Shown: positions 39,883 to 47,949 of the stretch, piece after piece
How positions within the stretch are numbered: the stretch's first letter is position 1
How the letters are laid out: every line of letters starts with the position of its first letter
NCBI RefSeq assembly: GCF_015354055.1
Contig: NZ_JACHTM010000001.1
Coordinates: 372,001 to 436,000 of the forward strand
Source of the DNA: Thermaurantiacus tibetensis
GTDB taxonomy: Bacteria; Pseudomonadota; Alphaproteobacteria; Sphingomonadales; Sphingomonadaceae
Reading direction: 5' to 3'
Length of the DNA stretch: 64,000 nucleotides
The notes under the pieces: model-generated
What the model was told of the DNA's origin: nothing
What the model saw: only the letters and a program-made list of their open reading frames with translations
Database searches by the model: none
Made by a program: the position numbers and the translations under genes

Positions 39883-40425
39883 TCAGGCCGCCGGCTTCAG
39901 CGTCTCCTGGCCCGGCTGCCAGTTGCACGGGCAGAGCTCGTCGGTCTGGAGCGCGTCGAGGTTCCGGAGCGTCTCCTGCGGCGAGCGGCCCTGGTTGAGG
40001 CCGTTCACCGTCACGTGGCGGATCACGTTGTGCGGGTCGATGATGAAGGTGGCCCGGAGCGCGACGCCCGCCTCCTTGTCGAGGATGCCAAGCGCCTTGG
40101 CGAGCTCCTGCTTGTTGTCGGCAATCCAGGGGAAGTCGCACTTGGCCAGCCGCTCATCCGACTTGCGCCACGCGTAGTGGACGAAGTCGGTGTCGGTCGA
40201 GGCGCCGATCAAGACCGCGTCGCGGTCCTCGAACTCCTTCTTCAGCTCGCCGTAGCCGATGATCTCGGTCGGGCAGATGAAGGTGAAGTCCTTCGGCCAC
40301 CAGAAGAGCACCGTCCACTTGCCGAGCAGGTCCTTGTCGGTCAGCACCTCGCCGGCCGGGAGCTTGTCCACGCCCTGCTGCACGGAGACCTTGAACTCGG
40401 GCAGCTTGTCGCCGATCGTGAGCAT
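39883..40425 (-). CDS. ahpC: Peroxiredoxin AhpC
   Basis: 180-aa thiol peroxidase reducing hydrogen peroxide, organic hydroperoxides and peroxynitrite. The peroxidatic Cys51 is in FTFICPTEI, and the C-terminal ELCPCNWQPG carries Cys165 and Cys167 as resolving residues, the form that pairs with AhpD. KDFTFICPTE replaces the more usual ADFTFVCPTE. ATG 40425 has AAAGG upstream. It faces oxyR, with a predicted promoter and operator between them. Confidence 0.95.
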   Translation of the reverse strand: MLTIGDKLPEFKVSVQQGVDKLPAGEVLTDKDLLGKWTVLFWWPKDFTFICPTEIIGYGELKKEFEDRDAVLIGASTDTDFVHYAWRKSDERLAKCDFPWIADNKQELAKALGILDKEAGVALRATFIIDPHNVIRHVTVNGLNQGRSPQETLRNLDALQTDELCPCNWQPGQETLKPAA

Positions 40426-40495
40426 GTGCACACCTTTCCATCCGATTGGGTTGAAACGCGAAACTGGAGCGCGAGGGGGGCCTCGTGCTGCACCG

Positions 40496-40524
40496 CACAT
40501 AGGAGGGGCCTCCCAATCGTTCAA
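40496..40524 (-). promoter_or_regulatory. Predicted ahpC promoter
   Basis: On the minus strand TTGAAC (40524-40519), a 17-bp spacer, then TATGTG (40501-40496). Transcription would start near 40489 and give a 63-nt leader. The -35 overlaps the proximal element of the repeated operator between ahpC and oxyR, the classical position for activation by a LysR-type regulator. Confidence 0.55.
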
Positions 40525-40562
40525 GTCGAAGAAAACGATTGAACCAATCGAGATAGGCGATT
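40514..40562. promoter_or_regulatory. Array of inverted half-sites between ahpC and oxyR
   Basis: Four related half-sites alternate in direction: CAATCGTT (40514-40521), AACGATTG (40534-40541), CAATCGAG (40545-40552) and GGCGATTA (40556-40563). The first two form a perfect 8-bp inverted repeat with a 12-bp spacer. The ATCG/CGAT cores are 20, 11 and 11 bp apart, close to helical-turn spacing, with a degenerate GTCG at 40525 between the first two. This resembles the extended footprint of a tetrameric OxyR. Confidence 0.55.
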
Positions 40563-40573
40563 ACGCAGTCCTC

Positions 40574-41494
40574 GTGATCTACCTCCCCACCATCAAGCAG
40601 CTTCAGTATCTTGTCGCCCTCCACCGCACCGGCCACTTCGGCCGCGCGGCAGAGGCCTGCCACGTCAGCCAGTCGACGCTGTCTGCCGGAATCCGCGAGC
40701 TCGAGACGCTCCTCGATTCCGTCCTCGTCGAGCGCAACCGGCGCGTGGTGCGCTTCACGCCGCTTGGCGAGCGGGTGGTGGAGCGCGCCTGGCACCTGCT
40801 GGCCGAGGCCGAGGCCATCGCCGAGCTTGCCCGCGCCGCCGGGCGGCCGCTGGCTGGCGAGCTCCGCCTCGGGGTGATCCCGACGATCGCCCCCTTCCTG
40901 CTGCCGCGGCTTCTTCCCCGCCTGCGCGCAGCCTGGCCGGAGCTGCGCCTCTACCTGCGCGAGGAGCAGTCGGACCAGGCCTGCGCCCTGCTTGCCCGCG
41001 GCGAGCTCGACTGCGTGCTCCTCGCGCTTCCCTGGGCCTGCGGCGACGTCGAGTCCGAGACGCTGTTCGCGGACCCGATTCGCCTCGCCTTCCACCCCGA
41101 CGACCTGCCGGCCGCCCCGGCGGAGATCGACCCCGAGACGCTACCACAGGACCGGCTCCTCCTGCTCGAGGATGGCCATTGCCTGAAGGACCATGCGCTT
41201 GCCGCCTGCGGCCGCGCCGGCCTTCGGGCAGAGTCGGCCGTGCTCGGCACGTCGCTCCACACGCTGGTGCAGATGGTGGAGAACCGCATCGGCTGCACCT
41301 TCCTGCCGCAGCTTGCGGTCGATTCGGGGATCCTTGCCGGCACCTCGGTCGAGACCCGCCCGCTGCGCTCCCCGCGCGCCAGCCGCGAGATCGCGCTCGT
41401 CTGGCGGGCGACCTCGCCGCGCGCGCCCGAGTTCCGGCTGCTTGCGGCCGAATTCCGGAAGGCGGCTGCCGGAGACACGGCGTCGGACGCCTGA
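40574..41494 (+). CDS. oxyR: LysR-type hydrogen-peroxide regulator OxyR
   Basis: 306-aa LysR-type regulator. The HTH covers LPTIKQLQYLVALHRTGHFGRAAEACHVSQSTLSAGI-type sequence (residues 4-40). In the effector domain the OxyR redox cysteines are recognisable in LLEDGHCLKD and, after the helix, DHALAACGRAG, spaced as in OxyR. The divergent ahpC-ahpD supports the assignment. Start is a GTG at 40574, the only start matching the family N-terminus; no ribosome binding site is obvious. It likely autoregulates from the shared intergenic array. Confidence 0.9.
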   Translation: MIYLPTIKQLQYLVALHRTGHFGRAAEACHVSQSTLSAGIRELETLLDSVLVERNRRVVRFTPLGERVVERAWHLLAEAEAIAELARAAGRPLAGELRLGVIPTIAPFLLPRLLPRLRAAWPELRLYLREEQSDQACALLARGELDCVLLALPWACGDVESETLFADPIRLAFHPDDLPAAPAEIDPETLPQDRLLLLEDGHCLKDHALAACGRAGLRAESAVLGTSLHTLVQMVENRIGCTFLPQLAVDSGILAGTSVETRPLRSPRASREIALVWRATSPRAPEFRLLAAEFRKAAAGDTASDA

Positions 41495-41574
41495 GCTGCG
41501 TCGCGCCCGGGGCGGCTGCCGGCCAGCCGGGCCGGCAGCCTGCGTCCCTGGAAATGGGCCGGCCGGGCGCTGGC

Positions 41575-41946
41575 TCAGTCGGCGCGCAGGGCGGCCATTG
41601 CCTGGCCGCGGGCGCGATGCTCGGCGATGGCGCGGGCGCGGGCCGGCTGGCTCGCGGCGATGGTGGCCTCGATGCAGCTGCGGCGGGCCTCATCCAGGCG
41701 GGGCGAACGTGCCTCGGGCTCCGGATCGCAGACCTGGGCGGCAGCGCGGGCGATGCGGGCATCGAGCCGGGCGCGGCCATCGACGGTCGCAAGATCGAGG
41801 CCGTCGGCGCGGATGACGACGATGGCCGGGTCGAAGGCGGCACGGGCGGGGCGGACCGCGGCAGGCGCCCCGGGTTCGGACGCGGCCACCGGCAGGGCGC
41901 CGATGGCCGCTGTGACAAGGCAGGAGGTGGCGAGAAGTCGGATCAT
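41575..41946 (-). CDS. UrcA family protein
   Basis: 123-aa exported protein with a signal peptide (MIRLLATSCLVTAAIGALPVAA). The mature part fits the UrcA family of alphaproteobacteria: IVVIRADGLDLATVDGRARLDARIARAA, followed by a pair of cysteines in AAAQVC and ARRSC that likely form a disulfide. Function unknown. A good promoter (TTGACA/TAGGCT) and a 5'-terminal hairpin precede it. Monocistronic. Confidence 0.8.
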   Translation of the reverse strand: MIRLLATSCLVTAAIGALPVAASEPGAPAAVRPARAAFDPAIVVIRADGLDLATVDGRARLDARIARAAAQVCDPEPEARSPRLDEARRSCIEATIAASQPARARAIAEHRARGQAMAALRAD

Positions 41947-41954
41947 GATGGTCT

Positions 41955-41985
41955 CCCTCGTGGCCGGGAGTTGCCGGCACGAGGG
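41955..41985 (-). promoter_or_regulatory. Hairpin in the urcA leader
   Basis: CTCGT-GCCGG (with a bulged G) pairs with CCGGC-ACGAG around a 6-nt loop, extended by CC/GG pairs at the base. It begins at about the predicted transcription start (near 41981) and ends against the GGGAG ribosome binding site of urcA. It may stabilise the mRNA or affect ribosome access. Confidence 0.4.
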
Positions 41986-41987
41986 GG

Positions 41988-42015
41988 AGCCTATCACCTG
42001 TCACGCAGATGTCAA
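41988..42015 (-). promoter_or_regulatory. Predicted urcA promoter
   Basis: Minus strand: TTGACA (42015-42010), 16-bp spacer, TAGGCT (41993-41988). The -35 is a consensus match, one of the best in the window. Transcription would begin near 41981 and run into the leader hairpin. Confidence 0.55.
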
Positions 42016-42063
42016 ACCGCCGTCATCATCCTGTAACGGAAATCTGCAAGCCGGATGTGCGAA

Positions 42064-42717
42064 TCACCTCCCGCCAGGCGCGGCAAGCCGCCGGTCGAGA
42101 TAGGCCTCCACCACCCGCGTCAGCTCGTCCATCTCCGCCTGGAAGAAGTGGTTGGCCCCCTCGATCGTCGCATAGTCGATGGTGATGTGCTTCTGCGTCT
42201 TGAGCTTTTCGACGAGCTTGGCGACCGCGGGCTCGGCCACCACCTCGTCGGCCGTGCCCTGGACGATAAGCCCCGAGGAGGGGCAGGGCGCGAGGAACCC
42301 GAAGTCGTAGAGATTGGCCGGCGGCGCGATCGAGATGAAGCCCTTCACTTCCGGCCGGCGCATGAGGAGCTGCATGCCGATCAAGGCTCCGAAGGAGAAG
42401 CCGGCCACCCAGGTGCCCGAGCTTTCCGGGTTGATCGCCTGCAGCCAGTCGAGCGCCGAGGCGGCATCCGAAAGCTCTCCCACGCCGTTGTCGAACTCGC
42501 CTTCCGAGCGGCCGACACCGCGGAAGTTGAAGCGCAGCGTGGCAAATCCGCGCTTCACGAAGATGTTGTAGAGCGCGAGCGTGATGGGGTTGTTCATCGT
42601 CCCCCCGCCCTGCGGGTGGGGGTGGAGGATGATGGCGAGCATGGGCCGCGGGTGCGGCGACGGCTGGTAGCGGCCATGGAGGCGGCCCTCCGGGCCGGGA
42701 AAGATCACTTCCGGCAT
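42064..42717 (-). CDS. Alpha/beta hydrolase, KANL3/Tex30-like
   Basis: 217-aa compact serine hydrolase. HPHPQGGGTMNN near residue 33 is the oxyanion-loop signature of this family; the nucleophile is in AGFSFGALIG, the aspartate in GTADEVV, and the histidine in GANHFFQ. No signal peptide. This family often sits near cysteine desulfurase genes in alphaproteobacteria; here it is divergent from them by 91 bp. Biological substrate unknown. Confidence 0.88.
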   Translation of the reverse strand: MPEVIFPGPEGRLHGRYQPSPHPRPMLAIILHPHPQGGGTMNNPITLALYNIFVKRGFATLRFNFRGVGRSEGEFDNGVGELSDAASALDWLQAINPESSGTWVAGFSFGALIGMQLLMRRPEVKGFISIAPPANLYDFGFLAPCPSSGLIVQGTADEVVAEPAVAKLVEKLKTQKHITIDYATIEGANHFFQAEMDELTRVVEAYLDRRLAAPGGR

Positions 42718-42772
42718 AGGTCCCCTTGTTGCGTGTCCGCCCCGGCGTCTCGGGCGCCGGAAAACGGAACCC

Positions 42773-42802
42773 TGTCGCCCGCCCGTCGGGTGGGCCTATA
42801 CT
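42773..42802 (+). promoter_or_regulatory. Promoter of the cysteine desulfurase operon, apparently leaderless
   Basis: TATACT (42797-42802) is an excellent -10; CTGTCG (42773-42778) is a weak -35 with an 18-bp spacer. The -10 ends six bases before the GTG at 42809, so transcription should begin at the start codon itself, giving a leaderless mRNA. Confidence 0.6.
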
Positions 42803-42808
42803 AGGTGG

Positions 42809-43921
42809 GTGACCGGATCGCCAACCTCAAGCCTTGGCCAGCGCCCGACCTACCTCGACTGGGCGGCGACGGCCCCGCTTCGCGCCGAGGCGGCCGCGGC
42901 CATGGCCGAGGCCGCGGCGCGGCTTGCCGAGGGCTCCTGGGCGAACCCCTCGTCCCAGCACGGGCCCGGGCGGGCGGCCCGGCGCGCGCTCGAGGACGCG
43001 AGGGCCTCGATCGCTGCCTTCCTCGGCGTGCCGGCCGATGCCCTCGTCTTCACGAGCGGCGGTACCGAGGCGCTGGCGCTGGCGCTCGGCGGCGACGGGC
43101 TGCCCCGGCGCGCCGTGCTCGCCACCGAGCACGCGGCGGTGCGCGAGGCGGTGCCGCAAGCGCAGGTCCTGCCCGTCGACCGCGACGGCCGCCTCATCCT
43201 CGAGGCCCTCGAGGCCCTGCCCGAGGGCACGCTCGTTGCCGTCCAGCAGGCGAACAACGAGACCGGGGTGATCCAGGACCTCGGCACGGTCGCGGGCCTC
43301 GTGCATGCCCGGGGCGGCCGGCTTCTTGCGGACTGCGTGCAGTCCGCCGGCAAGCTCCCGCTGCCGGCCGGCGCCGACTACGTCGCCGTCTCGGCGCACA
43401 AGCTCGGCGGTCCGCCCGGAATCGGCGCGCTCGTGGTGCGCTGCCGGGAGGGGCTGCGGCCGCTCCAGCGCGGCGGCGGCCAGGAGCAGGGCCTGCGCGG
43501 CGGCACCGAGAATCTCGTCGGGATCGTCGGTTTCGCAGCTGCCGTGGCCGCCTTCGACCGCGCCTTCCCGACTGGTGCGCGCGCGCTGCAGGCGCGGCTC
43601 GAGGCCGGCGTGTGCGCCGCGGGCGGGCGGATCCTCGGCGAGCGCGCCCCGCGGCTTCCGACCATTTCGTGCATCCACCTGCCAGGCGTTCCCGCCGCCA
43701 ACCAGCTGATGGCGATGGACCTTGCCGGACTCGCGGTCAGCCAGGGCCCGGCCTGCTCGTCGGGCACGCTGCGTCCCTCGGCCGTGCTCGCAGCGATGGG
43801 CGAGCCCGAGGCGGCCCGCGAATCGCTCCGCGTCTCGATCGGCTGGTCCACGCGCGCCGACGACATCGACCGGTTCCTCGCGGCCTGGACCGCGCTTGCC
43901 GCCCGTCGCCGCGCCGCATGA
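42809..43921 (+). CDS. Cysteine desulfurase-family protein, first copy
   Basis: 370-aa class V PLP aminotransferase-fold enzyme expected to release sulfane sulfur from cysteine. YLDWAATAP, GGTEALALAL and QQANNETGVIQDLG match NifS/IscS; the PLP lysine is in SAHKLGGPPGIGAL and the catalytic cysteine in GPACSSGTLRPS. The start is GTG, placed at the predicted transcription start, with no ribosome binding site. It overlaps a second desulfurase gene (ATGA), and a ferredoxin follows. Which copy supplies which pathway is not evident. Confidence 0.9.
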   Translation: MTGSPTSSLGQRPTYLDWAATAPLRAEAAAAMAEAAARLAEGSWANPSSQHGPGRAARRALEDARASIAAFLGVPADALVFTSGGTEALALALGGDGLPRRAVLATEHAAVREAVPQAQVLPVDRDGRLILEALEALPEGTLVAVQQANNETGVIQDLGTVAGLVHARGGRLLADCVQSAGKLPLPAGADYVAVSAHKLGGPPGIGALVVRCREGLRPLQRGGGQEQGLRGGTENLVGIVGFAAAVAAFDRAFPTGARALQARLEAGVCAAGGRILGERAPRLPTISCIHLPGVPAANQLMAMDLAGLAVSQGPACSSGTLRPSAVLAAMGEPEAARESLRVSIGWSTRADDIDRFLAAWTALAARRRAA

Positions 43922-45090
43922 CAGGGCTCGCGCGCGATCGCTTGATCGACCTCGACGGCCAGGCGACCACGCCGCTTGCGGCCGAGGCGCTCGCGGCCAT
44001 GCGCCCCTTCCTCGAGACCAACCACGCCAATCCGCACAGCGCCCACCGCGCCGCCCGCGCTGCCAGGGCGGCGCTCGAGGCCGCGCGCGCCGAGATCGCG
44101 GCCCTGCTCGACGTGCCTCCGGCCCATGTCATCCTGACTTCGGGGGCGACGGAGGCGAACAACCTTGCGCTGAAGGGCTATTTCCTCGGCGGGGAGGCGC
44201 AGGGCGGGCTTCTCACCTTCGCCACCGAGCACAGCTGCGTGCTCGAGACGGCCCGCGCGCTCGCCCGCCGCGGCGTCGCCGTCACCATCCTGCCGGTCAC
44301 GCCCGAGGGCATGCCGGACATGGCCGCCTACCGCGCCGCGCTCGCGGCCGGGGGCGTCGCGCTCGTCTCGGCCATGCGGGTCAACAACGAGGTGGGAGCG
44401 ATCTGGCCGACGGCCGCGCTTGCCGCCCTGGCCCACGCCCACGGCGCCCGCTTCCATTGCGATGCCGCGCAGGCCTTCGGCAAGCTGCCCTGCGCCGTCG
44501 GCGCGGACCTCGGCGGCGCCGACATGGTGAGCCTTTCGGCCCACAAGATCCACGGGCCCAAGGGCATCGGTGCGCTGGTGGTGGCGCCCGACGTCACGCT
44601 CGAGCCGCTGTTTCACGGCGGCGGGCAGGAGCGGTTCCGCTCGGGCACCCAGAGCCCGGCGCTGGCTGCCGGCTTCGGCGCAGCGGCCCGGCTCGCCCGC
44701 GAGGGGATGGCCGCCCACGCTGCCCACGCCCGCGCGCTCATGGCGCTGGCGCTTGAGACCCTGGCCGCTGCCGGCGTGCGCTACCGGATCAACGGGCCGG
44801 ATCCGGAGGGGCCGGAGCGGATCCCGACCAACCTCTCCGTGACCTTCCCCGGCGTGCCTGCCGCCCGCCTCATCGCCGCGGTGCCGGGCGTCCTCTTCTC
44901 GTCGGGCGCGGCCTGCTCGTCGGGCGCCGGGCGGCCGAGCCACGTGCTCGCCGCGCTCGGGCTCGACCGCACCGCCGTTGCCCAGACGGTGCGCCTCGGC
45001 TGGACCCGCGAGACCGGCGCCGACGACCTCTCTGCTGCAATTTCCGCAGTTGCGAAGGCGGCAGCGCGGATGCAAAACCTCGCGGCATGA
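43918..45090 (+). CDS. Cysteine desulfurase-family protein, second copy
   Basis: 390-aa paralogue of the preceding gene. Motifs: IDLDGQATTPL, GATEANNLALKGYF, MRVNNEVGAIWP, PLP lysine in SAHKIHGPKGIGAL, catalytic cysteine in GAACSSGAGRPS. It is closer to classical IscS/NifS in length and in ATEH (FATEHSCVLE). The active-site Cys loop is intact in both copies, so neither is decayed. ATGA coupling on both sides links desulfurase 1, desulfurase 2 and the ferredoxin. Confidence 0.92.
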   Translation: MTGLARDRLIDLDGQATTPLAAEALAAMRPFLETNHANPHSAHRAARAARAALEAARAEIAALLDVPPAHVILTSGATEANNLALKGYFLGGEAQGGLLTFATEHSCVLETARALARRGVAVTILPVTPEGMPDMAAYRAALAAGGVALVSAMRVNNEVGAIWPTAALAALAHAHGARFHCDAAQAFGKLPCAVGADLGGADMVSLSAHKIHGPKGIGALVVAPDVTLEPLFHGGGQERFRSGTQSPALAAGFGAAARLAREGMAAHAAHARALMALALETLAAAGVRYRINGPDPEGPERIPTNLSVTFPGVPAARLIAAVPGVLFSSGAACSSGAGRPSHVLAALGLDRTAVAQTVRLGWTRETGADDLSAAISAVAKAAARMQNLAA

Positions 45091-45422
45091 TCCGCCTGCG
45101 TTTCCTCAACCCCGATGGCTCGCTTGCCGCCGAGACCGAGGCGGCGCCGGGCACGCGCCTCCTCGAGGTGGCGCAGCGCCTCGGCCTCCCGCTCGAGGGC
45201 ACCTGCGAGGGCGCGATGGCCTGCTCCACCTGCCACGTCATCGTCGCGCCGGCCGACTTTCCCCGCCTCGGGCCGCTGTCGGTTCACGAGGAGGACATGC
45301 TCGACTTCACCCCGCACGTGACGGCGACCTCGCGCCTGTCGTGCCAGATCCTGCTCGAGGCGGGCCTGGGTTCGCTCGAGGTGCGGCTGCCGCCCGCCCA
45401 CGCCGACATGCGGGGCCTCTAG
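45087..45422 (+). CDS. fdx: 2Fe-2S ferredoxin (ISC/adrenodoxin type)
   Basis: 111-aa adrenodoxin-type ferredoxin. The cluster ligands are visible in EGTCEGAMACSTCHVIV (three cysteines) and RLSCQI (fourth). LSVHEEDMLD is the conserved loop of the ISC Fdx group. It donates electrons for iron-sulfur cluster assembly or related sulfur transfer. Its ATG overlaps the second desulfurase stop, confirming a shared role. The next gene is convergent. Confidence 0.93.
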   Translation: MIRLRFLNPDGSLAAETEAAPGTRLLEVAQRLGLPLEGTCEGAMACSTCHVIVAPADFPRLGPLSVHEEDMLDFTPHVTATSRLSCQILLEAGLGSLEVRLPPAHADMRGL

Positions 45423-45435
45423 CCGCGCCGGCGTG

Positions 45436-46029
45436 TCAGCGCGCCGGGGCGGGCATCGCCGCGGCTGCGGCCAGGTCGGCAGGCGTGTCGATGTCCCGGA
45501 GCACGCCCGGGTCATCCACCGCCACCTCCTCGACGGCAAGTCCGGGGAGAAGCGCCGCCGCCCCCCGGTCGCCCTCGAGCGCCATGAGCCGCGGGAAGAG
45601 GCTTCGGGCAAGCCCCACCGGGTTGCCGGGCACGCCGCCGAAGGCCGGGCGCACGGCCTCGGCCCCTGCCGCGAGCCGCCGGGTGAGGCGGGCGTAGGTC
45701 TCGGGGCGGACGAAGGGCATGTCGCCGAGCACCACGAGCACCCCCTGCCAGTCGGCCGGGGCGGCTTGGAGACCCGCCTTCAGCGAGTGGGCAAGGCCGC
45801 GGTGATGGTCTGCCGCTTCGACTGCCGGAACGTCCTTCAGGAGCGGCCGCAGCCGCCCGGCATGCGCGCCCAGCACCACGAGGGCCGGCAGGCCCGCGCG
45901 CGCCACCTGAGCGAGCGTCGTCTCGAGCACGGTCGCCTCTCCCAGCGGCAGCGCGAGCTTCGCCGCGCCCATCCGCCGCGCCGCGCCTGCCGCAAGCACG
46001 AGAGCCCCGACCAGCGGCGCTGGCGTCAC
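45436..46029 (-). CDS. mocA: Molybdenum cofactor cytidylyltransferase-like NTP transferase
   Basis: 197-aa nucleotidyltransferase with GALVLAAGAARRMGAAKLALP (nucleotide-binding loop) and VVLGDMPFVRPE (metal-binding aspartate), matching MocA-type enzymes that make molybdopterin-cytosine dinucleotide for xanthine dehydrogenase-family proteins. Starts with GTG in a GTGA overlap with the molybdopterin-binding gene. In many alphaproteobacteria the two are one fused protein of about 530 aa; the two chains here sum to 529 residues. Confidence 0.87.
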   Translation of the reverse strand: MTPAPLVGALVLAAGAARRMGAAKLALPLGEATVLETTLAQVARAGLPALVVLGAHAGRLRPLLKDVPAVEAADHHRGLAHSLKAGLQAAPADWQGVLVVLGDMPFVRPETYARLTRRLAAGAEAVRPAFGGVPGNPVGLARSLFPRLMALEGDRGAAALLPGLAVEEVAVDDPGVLRDIDTPADLAAAAAMPAPAR

Positions 46030-47024
46030 CCGTTCCAGCCCCAGGGCACCGGCCGTCCCGACTCCTCGAGGAGGCCGCCCACCCCCATGCCGGCGATCAG
46101 CTCGGAGGTGACGGGCAGCCCCGCTGCCAGCCGCTCGAGCACGAGGTCGAGCCCGTTGCGCTTGGGGCTCCGCGCGCAGCCGGGAAGCCCCACGACTGGC
46201 CGCTCCGCAATCCGCCCCAGCACCAGGAGATTGCCCGGGTCGACGGGCATGCCCACCCGCTCCACCACGCCGCCGGCCGTGGTGATCGCGGCCGGGATCA
46301 CGTCTGCCCGGTCGGCCGTCGCGGTTGCGCCCGCCACCAGCACGAGGTCCACCTCGGCGGCGGCAAGCGCGGCGGCGAGCGGCGCGATCGCGTGGGGGAC
46401 GGGCGCGGCCACGTCGAGCGCCATGCCCAGCCGCGCCAGCCGCTCGCGCGTGACGGCAGCCGTCTTGGCTTCCAGCTTTCCGCCTCCCGTGTGCTCGCCG
46501 GCGCGGATGGTGGTGACGAGGCACGCGCGCTGCCCGGTGCGCCAGGGCCGCACCTCCAGCCGGGCGCCGGCAGCGGCAACCGCGGCCAGGGCCTCGGGCT
46601 CCACCGCATAGGGGATGACCTTGACGGTCGCGACAAGCTCGCCGGTGGCGACCGGCGCGAACGGCGGGCGCGTGGCGATGCCGACCGCCTCGGTCGCGCG
46701 GTTGGCAGCATCGAGCCGGCCCGGATCGAAGAGGAGGAGGCCGTCCGCCGTGGCGTGGATGTTCACCCGGCCGTGAACTGGCGGCCGTGCCTCGACCCCC
46801 GGGCCGGCGAGCGCCGCCCCCAGCTCTGCTGCAGCCTCCGCTTCCGGCACGTCATGCGGGCCCGGGCGCGCCACCCAGAGCCGCTCAAGCCCTTCGGCGC
46901 GGGCGGCCTCGACGAGCGTCCGGTCGATGCGCGTCCCCTTGGCCACCCGCCGGCCGCCGAGCGTGACGGCGTGTGCAAGAAGCGCGCCTTCGGCGTCTCC
47001 GAGGGGGCGTTCGCCGAACTCCAC
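46026..47024 (-). CDS. Molybdopterin-binding (MoaB/MogA-like) domain protein
   Basis: 332-aa protein whose C-terminal half (about residues 165-320) has the molybdopterin-binding fold (LVLVAGATATADRADVIPAAI; GVVERVGMPVDPGNLLVLG). The N-terminal half contains AHAVTLGGRRVAKGTRI, common in the molybdopterin-binding/glycosyltransferase fusion family. Start is a GTG 5 bp after the xdhC stop. With mocA it probably prepares the dinucleotide form of the cofactor for a Mo hydroxylase. Confidence 0.82.
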   Translation of the reverse strand: MEFGERPLGDAEGALLAHAVTLGGRRVAKGTRIDRTLVEAARAEGLERLWVARPGPHDVPEAEAAAELGAALAGPGVEARPPVHGRVNIHATADGLLLFDPGRLDAANRATEAVGIATRPPFAPVATGELVATVKVIPYAVEPEALAAVAAAGARLEVRPWRTGQRACLVTTIRAGEHTGGGKLEAKTAAVTRERLARLGMALDVAAPVPHAIAPLAAALAAAEVDLVLVAGATATADRADVIPAAITTAGGVVERVGMPVDPGNLLVLGRIAERPVVGLPGCARSPKRNGLDLVLERLAAGLPVTSELIAGMGVGGLLEESGRPVPWGWNG

Positions 47025-47028
47025 GGCG

Positions 47029-47949
47029 CTAGCCGCGGGTGCGGAAGGCCTGGACCATCTCGGCCGCGATTGCGAGCGCGATCTCGGCCGGGGTGGCAGC
47101 GCCGATGGGGAGGCCCGCCGGGCCGCGGATGCGGGCGAGGGCGGCCGCGTCGAAGCCCTGGGCGGCCAGCCGCTCGAGACGGGCGGCGTGCGTCTTCCGG
47201 GAGCCGAGGGCCGCGATGTAATAGGCCTCGCTCCGGAGCGCCGTCGCAAGCGCCGGGTCGTCGAGCTTTGGGTCGTGGGTGAGGGTGACGACGGCCGAGG
47301 CCGAGTCGGGCCGCCAGTCGGCAAGCGCCTCATCGGGCCAGCGGGAGTCGACGGCAAGGCCGGCGAAGCGCGGCTCGGCGGCGAACAGGCCGCGCGGATC
47401 GACGATTGAGACCGCATGGCCCAGCTCCCGGGCGATGGGCACCAGCGCCTGGGCGATGTGGACCGCACCCACCAGCATCAGCCGGAGCGGCGGATCGTAG
47501 CGGCGGACGAAGTCGCCCGTGTCGCCCTGCGTCGTGCGCCCCGTCGCAAGATCGGTGGCAAGGCTGATGGCGCGGCCGGCCGCGCGCGCGCCCGCGATGG
47601 CCTCGAGAAGGGCAGGGGGGAAGGCGCCGTCGTCAAGCGCCTGGACCAGCACCTCGATCTCCCCGCCGCAGGCAAGGCCCACCTGCCAGGCCGTCTCGCT
47701 CGCCACGCCGAAGACCAGCCGGCGGAAGCCGCCCTCCCGCGCAAGGGCCTGGCCGGTCGCGATGACCTCGCCCTCGACGCAGCCGCCCGAGACGGAGCCC
47801 TCGAACAGCCCGTCCTCCCGGACGAGAAGGTGGCTCCCGACGCGCCGCGGCGCCGAGCCCCAGGTGCGGATGACGGTGGCGATCGCTGCGCGCCGGTCTT
47901 CCGCCTGCCAGCTCCGGGCGGTGGCGATGAGCTGGGCGAGCTCGTCCAT
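47029..47949 (-). CDS. xdhC: XdhC/CoxI family molybdoenzyme maturation factor
   Basis: 306-aa protein. The N-terminal XdhC/CoxI domain shows TWGSAPRRVGSHLLV and GSVSGGCVEGEV; the C-terminal Rossmann domain begins with LRLMLVGAVHIAQALVPIA. XdhC binds the molybdenum cofactor and inserts its sulfurated form into xanthine dehydrogenase-type enzymes. TGATG overlap with coxG upstream. No xanthine or CO dehydrogenase subunit is encoded in the window. Confidence 0.9.
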   Translation of the reverse strand: MDELAQLIATARSWQAEDRRAAIATVIRTWGSAPRRVGSHLLVREDGLFEGSVSGGCVEGEVIATGQALAREGGFRRLVFGVASETAWQVGLACGGEIEVLVQALDDGAFPPALLEAIAGARAAGRAISLATDLATGRTTQGDTGDFVRRYDPPLRLMLVGAVHIAQALVPIARELGHAVSIVDPRGLFAAEPRFAGLAVDSRWPDEALADWRPDSASAVVTLTHDPKLDDPALATALRSEAYYIAALGSRKTHAARLERLAAQGFDAAALARIRGPAGLPIGAATPAEIALAIAAEMVQAFRTRG

